Of a stretch of DNA of 57,036 nt, positions 1-7,557 are shown piece by piece. How positions within the stretch are numbered: position 1 is the first letter of the stretch; each line of letters begins with the position of its first letter. The notes under the pieces were generated by a model, which made no database searches, was not told where the DNA came from, and saw nothing but the letters and a program-made list of their open reading frames with translations. A program made the translations under genes and the position numbers. Source of the DNA: CAZOZP01 sp964584325 (lineage in GTDB: Bacteria; Bacteroidota; Ignavibacteria; Ignavibacteriales; Melioribacteraceae); NCBI GenBank assembly GCA_964584325.1, contig CAZOZP010000013.1, positions 1-57,036 of the forward strand, in the 5' to 3' direction.

Positions 1-580
1 AAGAATTCCTTACTAATTCAAAATCACCCAGATCCAGTTGTGCCGTTATTCTTGGAACTAAAAAATTATGGCATGCAATATCTTCTGCGAGATGCGCATA
101 ATAACCTAATGCAAAGGCAATTTTCCTGTTTCGAGATTCCTCCTTGCCATTCAGACCAGGATCAGGGCCCGGAGGATCAGTAAGCCCTGCCTGAGTGAAT
201 AAATATTCTGCAAAGGCCAATCCATATTTATCGTGGTGAGTATCGAATCCGAATACATAATCATTATCAGGAATTTTATCCACCAAAAACTTATAAGTAA
301 GCCCTTCCAAAACATTTTTGTTATCGTTATTTAAGACTTGCTCTTCCAGTTTACCAAGCGAATTTTTATAATTTACGGCATATTGTATATCAGGAAATAT
401 TGAACCGTAAATAAAGTATGGCTTGTAATAGGGCGATTCAATTAATGCCAAATACGATCCGGGAAGATTAAGACTTTTAATAATATCGAAATGTCTGGCG
501 TGCGTTCCGAAACCGTAGGCATTTAAATAATTGGGGATGCATAACAAAGCAAAGATAAAAAGAAGTACTGTTTTTTTCAT
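1..580 (-). CDS. Zinc-dependent phospholipase C-like secreted protein (3' end outside window)
   Basis: The frame is open from an ATG at 580 to the window edge, giving 193 visible codons; the C-terminus is missing. The ATG follows a strong ribosome binding site, GGGAGGG at 584-590. The N-terminus is a signal peptide (about residues 1-21). The mature part begins YGFGTHARH and carries the spaced His/Asp pattern of the zinc-dependent phospholipase C / S1-P1 nuclease fold: H27, H30, D64 in GSIFPD, the H115-H116 pair in FDTHHD, then H163 and H171 in YYAHLAED...CHNF. Family members bind three zinc ions and cleave phosphodiesters outside the cytoplasm. The substrate cannot be read from the sequence, and many bacterial relatives are uncharacterised. 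Confidence is good for the fold and low for the exact activity. Confidence 0.75.
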   Translation of the reverse strand, partial: MKKTVLLFIFALLCIPNYLNAYGFGTHARHFDIIKSLNLPGSYLALIESPYYKPYFIYGSIFPDIQYAVNYKNSLGKLEEQVLNNDNKNVLEGLTYKFLVDKIPDNDYVFGFDTHHDKYGLAFAEYLFTQAGLTDPPGPDPGLNGKEESRNRKIAFALGYYAHLAEDIACHNFLVPRITAQLDLGDFELVRNS

Positions 581-594
581 TTTCCCTCCCTAAG

Positions 595-632
595 GGTTTA
601 AATAATACATCGTTTATTTGTATATTTAAACC
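595..632 (-). repeat. 9-bp inverted repeat upstream of the phospholipase C-like gene
   Basis: GGTTTAAAT (595-603) and ATTTAAACC (624-632) are perfect inverted repeats separated by 20 nt. They lie 15-52 nt upstream of the ATG at 580. The pair could be an operator or a 5'-UTR hairpin. It has no U-tract, so it is not a terminator. Confidence 0.45.
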
Positions 633-706
633 GTGCAAATAAAAAACATCCGGCAGCATATTTGTTGCTGATAGTCTTCCAGGACGATGTAATTATTGCA
701 CGATTA

Positions 707-742
707 CCACCTCAGAGGTGCAACTCTGAGGTGGATTTTTTT
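707..742 (+). terminator. Perfect 11-bp hairpin plus T-run, terminator-like and plus-oriented
   Basis: CCACCTCAGAG (707-717), a 6-nt loop and CTCTGAGGTGG (724-734) form a perfect stem. It is followed on the plus strand by ATTTTTTT. Both neighbouring genes run on the minus strand, so as an intrinsic terminator it points the wrong way for them. The left arm plus loop also contains the self-complementary CACCTCAGAGGTG. It may be a repeat element or may end an unannotated plus-strand transcript. Confidence 0.5.
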
Positions 743-756
743 ATTGTTGTTTTTTT

Positions 757-1824
757 TTATTTAACTTTTCCTCTTACTATATATGTATCACCTCTGTATG
801 CAGCTCCTATGAAAACTTCTTCCTTAAATGGCATTACTGCAAGAAAATCGGCTGTCGTTTTAGAGTATTCAAAAATTTCATACCATTTTTCTCCATTATA
901 CCTCCCAATACTCCCGGAATACCCTACTGCGTAAATATCATTTTCCGAGGTTCCTTTTATGTCTTGAATCGAATTAATGCTGATTTGATGCTTCCAATCG
1001 TTCCCGTTATAATGCCAAACAGCTCCTCCCGAATTGTATAAATTATTCGGCGCAGTCCCCCACATCGCAGTTCCTCCGAATTTTGAATAATGGTTAAACC
1101 CGTCATAAAACGGAACCAAAGATGAATCTATATCCCGCCATACCCCATTCAAATATTTTGAAAAATAAAAGTAGGTTGTGTCTCCCATCTCATTCTCATA
1201 ATGTTCGCTTGCCATATATGCAGAACCGTCTGCAAAACTTATTATCGGGCCGTGGGTCCTTTCTTTTCGGTAAATTTCTTTTTCCCAGACACTTCCATCA
1301 TAATGCCATAGAACACCATGACCTCCTGTGACCCAAATATCATTCTTATTACTCCCATATATATATTGAAGGAAACTTTCATCGACAACATCTTCTACTA
1401 CTATATCCCATTTAATACCGTTATATTTGAATATCACTCCGCTTAATCTTAGTTCCGGATCAAACCAATATTTAAAACCTATAGCAAATATTGTTTTTTC
1501 ATCAAAACTTTTTATATCAACTATTTGGAAATTGAAAAAAGCTACAGGTGATTTCCTTTCCCATTTTTTTCCATCAAAATGGTAGATTTCACCTTGTCTT
1601 ACAGAGTTAATTGCACTAACCCACACATCTTGCGGTGAAGTGCCGGAGATACCTGTAGGGAACATACCGAACCCTTCCGGATGAAACAAAGTATCCACAG
1701 TCCAAATAAATTCTTTATTGTTTATACCATTATCAGGGGGAGGAGGTGCAATAGGATTTTCTTTACAGGCAATTGTTGTAAAAACCAGAAAAATAAATGA
1801 ATAAAGAAAGAAAAGTTTTCTCAT
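757..1824 (-). CDS. Exported lipoprotein with five Y/F-N/D-G-x-x-W repeats (beta-propeller-like)
   Basis: This 355-residue protein has a lipoprotein signal peptide ending in a lipobox (TTIAC, Cys20), followed by a Pro-rich linker. The mature part contains five copies of a short motif: FDGKKW, YNGIKW, YDGSVW, YNGNDW and YNGEKW. Each sits about where a blade strand of a beta-propeller would be, alternating with segments such as SPQDVWV and ENDIYAVG. This layout is common in Bacteroidota and Ignavibacteria surface proteins annotated as WD40- or photosystem-II-stability-factor-like, which usually have no known function. It probably sits on the outer membrane and binds something rather than catalysing. 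No operon partner is visible; the gap to the next minus-strand gene is 176 nt. Confidence 0.7.
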   Translation of the reverse strand: MRKLFFLYSFIFLVFTTIACKENPIAPPPPDNGINNKEFIWTVDTLFHPEGFGMFPTGISGTSPQDVWVSAINSVRQGEIYHFDGKKWERKSPVAFFNFQIVDIKSFDEKTIFAIGFKYWFDPELRLSGVIFKYNGIKWDIVVEDVVDESFLQYIYGSNKNDIWVTGGHGVLWHYDGSVWEKEIYRKERTHGPIISFADGSAYMASEHYENEMGDTTYFYFSKYLNGVWRDIDSSLVPFYDGFNHYSKFGGTAMWGTAPNNLYNSGGAVWHYNGNDWKHQISINSIQDIKGTSENDIYAVGYSGSIGRYNGEKWYEIFEYSKTTADFLAVMPFKEEVFIGAAYRGDTYIVRGKVK

Positions 1825-2051
1825 ATAACCCCTAAATATTTTATTTATAGACGATTCTGTATTTTACAATATCTGTAAATTTTTCGTGCTATAATAAAAA
1901 AAAAAAAACAGAATGCAAGCTTTATTTAGTTATAACTCTGTATTTTATTTTTATTATGTAATTGTGAAAGTCTGAACCCGGGTTTTATGATTTTAATGAT
2001 TTACAGGATTTATTGGCTGAAATCACTAATACTGCAATATGGCATAGTGTC

Positions 2052-2117
2052 GCTCCGCCGGAGCTTAAAAGTTTATGGAGGTTATATTGTGCTATTAACA
2101 TTTCGCACCTACGGTGC
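2052..2117. repeat. Two REP-like short palindromes
   Basis: GCTCC-GCC-GGAGC (2052-2064) and GCACC-TAC-GGTGC (2105-2117) are 5-bp-stem, 3-nt-loop palindromes, each preceded by TCG. They are separated by AT-rich spacer that includes GCTATTAACATT. Paired GC-rich mini-hairpins in otherwise AT-rich intergenic DNA resemble dispersed palindromic elements. I cannot test copy number from one window. Confidence 0.4.
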
Positions 2118-2227
2118 TGATTCATCTGTATTATCAAAATTCTTTTCTCGTCACGTGTTTCGCTTCACGATTGCTCTGTGGTAAATATCTTAATCTGCCT
2201 TCGAGAACCTTAAAGCACCGGGCGGCC

Positions 2228-2258
2228 AAAAAAAAGGGCAGACACTTTACGCCTGCCC
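2228..2258 (-). terminator. Rho-independent terminator of the dextranase operon
   Basis: On the minus strand GGGCAG, a loop of about 11 nt and CTGCCC are followed by eight T. It lies about 28 nt downstream of the stop codon of the GH66 gene and is correctly oriented for it. Confidence 0.8.
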
Positions 2259-2285
2259 CCAACTCTGTTACTCTGTACCCTGTCA

Positions 2286-4325
2286 CTATTTTACCAGCAT
2301 CATCCTCTTTGAATCCGAGAAGCTGCCGGACTTTAGCCTATATATATACATTCCTGAACCGAGTCCGGAAGCATCGAATTTAACTTCGTAATTTCCGGCC
2401 GGTTGTTTTTGGTTTACAAGAACAGCTACCTCTCTGCCTAATATATCATACACACGCAGAGAAGTTGCCTGCAACGTCTCTGCACCGGACGGGATTGAAT
2501 ATTCTATTGTTGTTGCCGGATTAAAAGGATTAGGGTAATTCTGAGACAATCTGAAATCAAGTACTTTATTGCTTTCTGTATTCCCTATCCCAACAGAATT
2601 CTTTCGTTTAATTACCAGCATTGTCCAATATTCAATTGAAGGTACCACAAGTTTAAGAGTATCATTAACTGCCGTATAGTTTAGAATCTGAGGTACTCCG
2701 CCGTTAATATCAGGAGAAGCCGCCCAAACTTTCTCAACCTCAATTCCTTTTAGAGGAATTCGGACAGACAATTCCTGAATAAACCCGGGATGAGTCTGAG
2801 TACCTTCGGTATCTCTCCATTCAAGAGTGCTGCAGTTCTTAAAATTTATAAGATGTATAATTATATTATCCCCTTTTATTTTGCTGAGTTTATAAACAGA
2901 ACCTAACTGAAAATATGTTCGGATAGTTTCGATATTTGAATAAGTTGAAAATACAACATCACTAACTTCATCCCTTAAAATATTTTCATAAGCAGTCATA
3001 AAATCATAATAATTGATTAGCCTGTTTTTTAATTCTGAAGTCATCCGGAGATTGCTGTTTGGGAAGTATTCATTATTCAGCATATGCTCGCCTAATTCCA
3101 AATGAGACCCACCGGAGGCAAAAATGACTGCATCGGCGAGCAAAATGCCTGGAGTATTAAAAAATCCGGTACCTTTTTTTGCCAGATTGTAATTCATATA
3201 TGCTGCGAGAACCGAATTGAGTTTCTTGGAAATCCCGAACGACTGGTTCTGTTTAACCGTATTAATTAAATCATTGAAAGTTCCATCGCCCCAAAGTTCA
3301 GTGTATAGGAAATCAACATCACCTGCTGCAATTTCTTTCTGTCCGTACTGACCAACTGCATTCATCACCATTATGTTTTTGAGGGAATCTTTTGCTTCAT
3401 TAATAAAACCCGTAAAATGCTGCCATAATTCCACAGCCGTTCCATCGTAATTATAAATACTCCCCCTGCCTCCCAACTGATCTATGTGGAATCCGTCAAA
3501 ACTAAGAGCTTTAAAAGCATCCTTCTCTTTTTTCAAAAGATACGAACGCCATTTAGGATTCGAAATATCCATCAGATAAATATCACTGGCCCAATTATCG
3601 GGTAAATCATGGAAATCCGGCGTCTGGTGTTGGTTATCTTTGAATAATCTCCATTTGTCATCTGCTCCGTCATACCTGGCATCCTGATAAGCTCCGTAAA
3701 GCAGATTGTAATTCATTGCTTTCATATTATAACTATGAGCAGCGTCAATATATTTCTGAACAGTTGAAAAATACACTGTTTCATTTGCAATATTTAACCA
3801 GGTTGAAGCCGGTGATTCTGGACTTCCTTTCAGGGGCAGATGATGCTTATACTGCCAGTCATAAAACTGAATTCCGTTAATATGATGCCGGTTCAGATTC
3901 GATATTATATTATTTATTTCTGTATCGGATTTGAAACCAAATTTTGAAAGGAATCCATATCTCGGAAATTTCTTCCATTCCGAGGAAACATCTATTGCTA
4001 TTGTTCCTTTTTCAATAAGTGTATTATCATTCAGAAAATTTACTTCTGCAAGATATCCTTTATAGTCTTCTGCCGGGGCAATCCATTTCCAAGTTATATT
4101 TAGTCCGCCATCGGGTATTATTTCAATAATTTCAACAGTATCAATAAGATGAAGAATAGTAATAACAAATTTATTCCCTTCAAAGCCTGTATTTAATTCC
4201 AGATTAAAAGTTACTGTATCAAGTGGTGAATAAGATGCTTTATCAGTACTGAGTGACTTAATATCAGCTCCTGAAACTGTAACACAGAATAGAATAAAAA
4301 CTGTAAAAGTTAAAAATTTGTTCAT
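2286..4325 (-). CDS. Secreted glycoside hydrolase family 66 (dextranase / CITase type) with type IX sorting domain
   Basis: This 679-residue protein has a signal peptide (about 1-19), an Ig-like N-terminal domain (about 22-115) and a TIM-barrel of the GH66 type. The barrel shows the family landmarks RYGFLSKFG, INGIQFYDWQYKHH, and FDGFHIDQLG with probable nucleophile D282. The probable acid/base is E343 in FLYTELWGDG. The last ~90 residues form a type IX sorting domain that starts at QNYPNPFNP and ends KRMMLVK, so the enzyme should be exported and surface-attached or released. GH66 enzymes cut alpha-1,6-glucans (dextranase) or cyclise them (cycloisomaltooligosaccharide glucanotransferase). A CITase usually carries an inserted CBM35 in the barrel. 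I see no obvious insert, which favours dextranase. The gene lies 38 nt after its upstream neighbour, so the two are probably one transcript. Confidence 0.88.
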   Translation of the reverse strand: MNKFLTFTVFILFCVTVSGADIKSLSTDKASYSPLDTVTFNLELNTGFEGNKFVITILHLIDTVEIIEIIPDGGLNITWKWIAPAEDYKGYLAEVNFLNDNTLIEKGTIAIDVSSEWKKFPRYGFLSKFGFKSDTEINNIISNLNRHHINGIQFYDWQYKHHLPLKGSPESPASTWLNIANETVYFSTVQKYIDAAHSYNMKAMNYNLLYGAYQDARYDGADDKWRLFKDNQHQTPDFHDLPDNWASDIYLMDISNPKWRSYLLKKEKDAFKALSFDGFHIDQLGGRGSIYNYDGTAVELWQHFTGFINEAKDSLKNIMVMNAVGQYGQKEIAAGDVDFLYTELWGDGTFNDLINTVKQNQSFGISKKLNSVLAAYMNYNLAKKGTGFFNTPGILLADAVIFASGGSHLELGEHMLNNEYFPNSNLRMTSELKNRLINYYDFMTAYENILRDEVSDVVFSTYSNIETIRTYFQLGSVYKLSKIKGDNIIIHLINFKNCSTLEWRDTEGTQTHPGFIQELSVRIPLKGIEVEKVWAASPDINGGVPQILNYTAVNDTLKLVVPSIEYWTMLVIKRKNSVGIGNTESNKVLDFRLSQNYPNPFNPATTIEYSIPSGAETLQATSLRVYDILGREVAVLVNQKQPAGNYEVKFDASGLGSGMYIYRLKSGSFSDSKRMMLVK

Positions 4326-4363
4326 ATACTCCTCATCTTATGATATTGAATAAAAGCTGAAAA

Positions 4364-5863
4364 TTACTTTAATAAAACCATTTTATGTGATTGGCTAAAA
4401 CCTTCTGCCTGCAAAGTATAGAAATAAATACCGCTGCTTAGTCCGGCACCGTTAAATCTTACTTCTTTATAGCCGGCACTTATTGTTGAATTTATCAGTG
4501 TTGAAACTTCCTGTCCTAAAACATTATAGACTTTCAGAGTAACTGCTGACTGTGATGGTAAATTAAATCTGATTACTGTTTCCGGATTGAAAGGGTTGGG
4601 ATAGTTCTGTTCCAAAGAGAAACTCTTCGAAATAGGTAAATCCAATTCCTCTACCGATACTTCTTCTCTTGTACCAAAAATAAAACTAACTTCCTGGGTC
4701 GGAATGTCTTTAAGAATGTATGAATGGTCGGAACCGCCAGGCATTTCATTATCCAAATAATTGGTTCCGGTTGTAGCCTCTTTTGCCCCCGGGTAATTAG
4801 CACAGAATTTAAACATTATGGCATCGCGTGTATGGCCTTTTGCAAAAACAACATTGGCAGACCAAATATTATCACCTGCTGATTTATCGCCGTTGATTCC
4901 GTCATCATTTAATGGATAGATTTGCCCGCTTGAAGTATCAGACATATTCCATGATCCTCCCCAGCTTCCGAAAAGACTGTCGCTGCCTTTTATTCCCACA
5001 TAATTTATTTCATCAACTGGAATTGGTTCATAATTAAATCTGTTTACTGCACCATTCATATTTACTGCAAATAGAACTGTTACATCCTGCGTTAAAGGGC
5101 CTTTTAAGGGAACTATGCTTGGAGAAACAACCGGAAGCTCAATAAAAGAACCATCTTCCTCAAACTTAATCCATCTATCCGGAGTAGTCTCCCATCCTCC
5201 GAAGTTACCCCATCTGTTTTCTGGATAAGCTCTGAATTTCCATCGAGTTGAATCCCCAAGTACACCCTTAACAGAAAGTTCAGCTTCGTATAAAGATGGG
5301 TTTAATGCATAAGGAATACAAACTCTGTCACCTCCAACAACTTCTCCTAACCCGTCCCAATCCAAACCTTCAACATGTATTTCATCCTGGTAAACATCAA
5401 AATCGCCGTCAACTATAAACTGCGATAAATCAGCACTAAAATAAAAGGTATTCGTAACAATTGTATTTGCTATTTCATCGTTATTGAAAAATACTACAGG
5501 AAGATCAACTTCCGGTTCGGTAAGAGTAAACGGTCTATCGCCCTGAAAGCCTTCGTAATTGGATCCATTAATTACAAACTTGTATAAATAATTGTTACCG
5601 ATAAACTCCGTTCCCATATTAATTGTAATATTATAGATATTATCATGATCATCATCGGACATAAGAAAGAAATTATCACTCCAGTTAGCAGCATCGCCTG
5701 CATCAATCTGGAAATCGCCCCGAACAACCACAAAGTCTGAAACGGGATTAAATCTCTCTTCAGCTATCTGAACATTCATATCCACTTTGAAGTGAACCGG
5801 TATCTGACTAAAAGCCTCTGTACTTAATAAAAGAAATACTACTGCTGTAAATAAAAATCTCAT
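4364..5863 (-). CDS. Secreted repeat protein, probably carbohydrate-binding, with type IX sorting domain
   Basis: This 499-residue protein has a clear signal peptide (cut near AFSQ) and three beta-rich repeats. The first begins VHFKVDMNVQ and the last VTVLFAVNMNG. Each is followed by text like V.VRGDFQ or VGIKGSDSLFGSWGGSW and by DDDxDxIY-type acidic turns. This pattern resembles starch- or glycan-binding immunoglobulin-like modules of exported Bacteroidota/Ignavibacteria proteins, but I cannot assign a CBM family. The C-terminus is a sorting domain (QNYPNPFNPETVIRF...HKMVLLK). The ATG at 5863 follows AGAGG with good spacing. It is the first gene of a two-gene unit with the GH66 enzyme, so a role in capturing or presenting alpha-glucan is likely but inferred. 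Confidence 0.6.
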   Translation of the reverse strand: MRFLFTAVVFLLLSTEAFSQIPVHFKVDMNVQIAEERFNPVSDFVVVRGDFQIDAGDAANWSDNFFLMSDDDHDNIYNITINMGTEFIGNNYLYKFVINGSNYEGFQGDRPFTLTEPEVDLPVVFFNNDEIANTIVTNTFYFSADLSQFIVDGDFDVYQDEIHVEGLDWDGLGEVVGGDRVCIPYALNPSLYEAELSVKGVLGDSTRWKFRAYPENRWGNFGGWETTPDRWIKFEEDGSFIELPVVSPSIVPLKGPLTQDVTVLFAVNMNGAVNRFNYEPIPVDEINYVGIKGSDSLFGSWGGSWNMSDTSSGQIYPLNDDGINGDKSAGDNIWSANVVFAKGHTRDAIMFKFCANYPGAKEATTGTNYLDNEMPGGSDHSYILKDIPTQEVSFIFGTREEVSVEELDLPISKSFSLEQNYPNPFNPETVIRFNLPSQSAVTLKVYNVLGQEVSTLINSTISAGYKEVRFNGAGLSSGIYFYTLQAEGFSQSHKMVLLK

Positions 5864-5897
5864 TTTTAACCTCTTTGAATTAATAATTATTTTGATT

Positions 5898-5958
5898 AAA
5901 CCCTAACCTCGGTTTTACTCTTTCAGACAACTATTGTGCCTTTACTGTAATAGGGTTT
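5898..5958. repeat. 8-bp inverted repeat flanking the sigma-54 promoter candidate
   Basis: AAACCCTA (5898-5905) and TAGGGTTT (5951-5958) are perfect inverted repeats 45 nt apart. They are centred almost exactly on the -24/-12 element. They could be operator half-sites, but the spacing is wide and chance cannot be excluded. Confidence 0.35.
5927..5941 (-). promoter_or_regulatory. Sigma-54 (-24/-12) promoter candidate for the dextranase operon
   Basis: On the minus strand the sequence reads AGGCAC-AATAG-TTGT, against the consensus TGGCAC-N5-TTGC, so eight of ten fixed positions match. The element would start RNA near 5916, leaving a leader of about 50 nt with AGAGG before the ATG at 5863. The adjacent operon encodes an NtrC-type activator that needs exactly this kind of promoter. 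The -12 GC is GT here, so the match is good but not perfect. Confidence 0.55.
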
Positions 5959-6096
5959 AAAATCGCTTATAATCATAATTTTCGGAATATTTTAAAGTTT
6001 TATTTGGGAATCCTTTACATTCACTTACATAAACAAGTTCTAATGGTTATTCTGATTATTAAAAGTAATAAGATAATATTATTATTTTTAATAACT

Positions 6097-7554
6097 TTAT
6101 TTTATTCCGGCCTCTTTGCACACTCTGTGAAAATTTGGCGGTGCAAGACAAAGTTTCTCAGATGCCTCAGCATCCGATTCACAAATACTTCTTACATAAG
6201 AAATATATTTTTTTCTGAAAAGGAATTTGCTCTCGTTAAATGCAATAACTCCTTCCTTTTCAAAAAGAGTTTCGAACAAATCTTTATCGCTCAAGTTTTT
6301 TACAGGAGCTCCGGCAACCGAAGACCTTACAATTTCAGGAGTAATTTTCTCACCGGCATCGAACAGCATCCGTTGAATTACATTTTTTAATTCTCTAATA
6401 TTCCCCGGCCATCTGTATTCGTTTAGTAATTTCAATGCTTCCGGACTTACTGAGGGTTTGTTTCTTTTCATTTCGAAAGCAAAAATGCCGAGAAAATGAT
6501 TGGTTAACAATTCAACATCAGCTTCACGCTCTGCCAGACCGGGAACATTCACCACAATCACATTTAGCCTAAAGAACAGATCTTCTCTGAATCTTCCGGC
6601 TTCAACTTCTTTAGCTAAACTTCTGTTGGAAGCTGCAATAATTCTTACATTAACTTTTAATCTTCCGGTTCTTCCAATTTTTTCTATTTCTCCTTCCTGG
6701 AGAACCCTTAAAAGTTTTACCTGTGCATTAAGCGGAAGGTCTGCAATTTCATCAAGGAAAACTGTGCCGTTATCCGCCAGTTCAAAAATGCCGGCCTTGT
6801 TTTTATTTGCACCGGTAAAAGAACCTTTCTCATACCCGAACAACTCTGATTCAATAAGATCGTTAGGAAGACTACCGCAGTTAACAGCAATAAAGTTTTC
6901 GTATTTCCTGCTGCTTCTGTAATGAATATTTGCAGCCACCAGTTCTTTGCCTGTCCCCGATTCACCCTGAATGAGTATATTGGCGCTGCTCCCCGCACAT
7001 TTTTCTATCCTTTCTTCTAATTTCTTTATCTGTGGTGATATTCCGATTATTCTTTTCGTCTCTAGTATTTCATTTATTCCATCATTTATTTTTTTGCTGG
7101 ATTTAGCCTTTTCCAAAAGCAATTGTTTTTTCTGGAACGCATTATAAATTGCCATTGCAAAATCGGTTGGCTGATATATATAATCCATATCGCCCGGGTA
7201 TTTTGTGCAGTACCAGAACGCACCGGCATTCACAAGATTATTTGCAAATTCAAGATTATTTATATTAATGGTAAGTTTTGTTATTACAATTATCTGAAGC
7301 GAGGGTTCTTCCATTCTTATTTTAGAAATCAGTTCTTCTCCCATTATGCCGCTTGAAATCTGATAATCCATAATTACAACATCATACATTCCGGGCTGGG
7401 ACCGGATTAACCTTAAAGCTTCATTTCCATTCTTAACTGTTGTTGTGATCATCAGCTTTTCAGCAAAAGGTTCAATTGTGTTATTTACACGTTCAATGTC
7501 GTAATCTTCATCTTCAATTAAAAGAATTTTTATTTTCTTAATTTCCGCATCCAT
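6097..7554 (-). CDS. NtrC-family sigma-54-dependent response regulator
   Basis: This 485-residue protein has three parts. The receiver (about 5-135) has acidic residues in LIEDED, phospho-acceptor D63 in VVIMDY and the conserved Lys in CTKYP. The AAA+ sigma-54 activation domain has Walker A GESGTGKE, a GSFTGA loop (consensus GAFTGA), Walker B GTVFLDEIADLP and an arginine-rich sensor region. The short C-terminal segment (about 440-485) fits a diverged Fis-type helix-turn-helix. GSFTGA is a tolerated variant of the loop that contacts sigma-54. The gene is 3 nt downstream of a histidine kinase and is the last gene of the sensory operon. It most likely activates the -24/-12 promoter at 5927-5941, 156 nt beyond its own stop codon. 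Confidence 0.9.
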   Translation of the reverse strand: MDAEIKKIKILLIEDEDYDIERVNNTIEPFAEKLMITTTVKNGNEALRLIRSQPGMYDVVIMDYQISSGIMGEELISKIRMEEPSLQIIVITKLTININNLEFANNLVNAGAFWYCTKYPGDMDYIYQPTDFAMAIYNAFQKKQLLLEKAKSSKKINDGINEILETKRIIGISPQIKKLEERIEKCAGSSANILIQGESGTGKELVAANIHYRSSRKYENFIAVNCGSLPNDLIESELFGYEKGSFTGANKNKAGIFELADNGTVFLDEIADLPLNAQVKLLRVLQEGEIEKIGRTGRLKVNVRIIAASNRSLAKEVEAGRFREDLFFRLNVIVVNVPGLAEREADVELLTNHFLGIFAFEMKRNKPSVSPEALKLLNEYRWPGNIRELKNVIQRMLFDAGEKITPEIVRSSVAGAPVKNLSDKDLFETLFEKEGVIAFNESKFLFRKKYISYVRSICESDAEASEKLCLAPPNFHRVCKEAGIK

Positions 7555-7557
7555 TTT

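Larger units (their letters stand above)
1825..2285. other. 461-nt intergenic region with REP-like palindromes and no gene
   Basis: No convincing coding frame occupies this stretch. It holds the upstream region of the lipoprotein gene, where no clear TAnnTTTG element is seen, and a run of about a dozen A near 1897. It also holds two short palindromes (2052-2064 and 2105-2117) and the terminator of the dextranase operon (2228-2258). Confidence 0.6.

Noticed and set aside
2041..2054. TGGCAT-AGTGT-CGCT as a sigma-54 site on the plus strand
   Set aside because: The -12 half is poor and there is no plus-strand gene downstream; it overlaps the REP-like palindrome.
6004..6390. Plus-strand open frame overlapping the sigma-54 regulator
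   Set aside because: It lies antisense to a well-supported gene and has no family features; a shadow frame.
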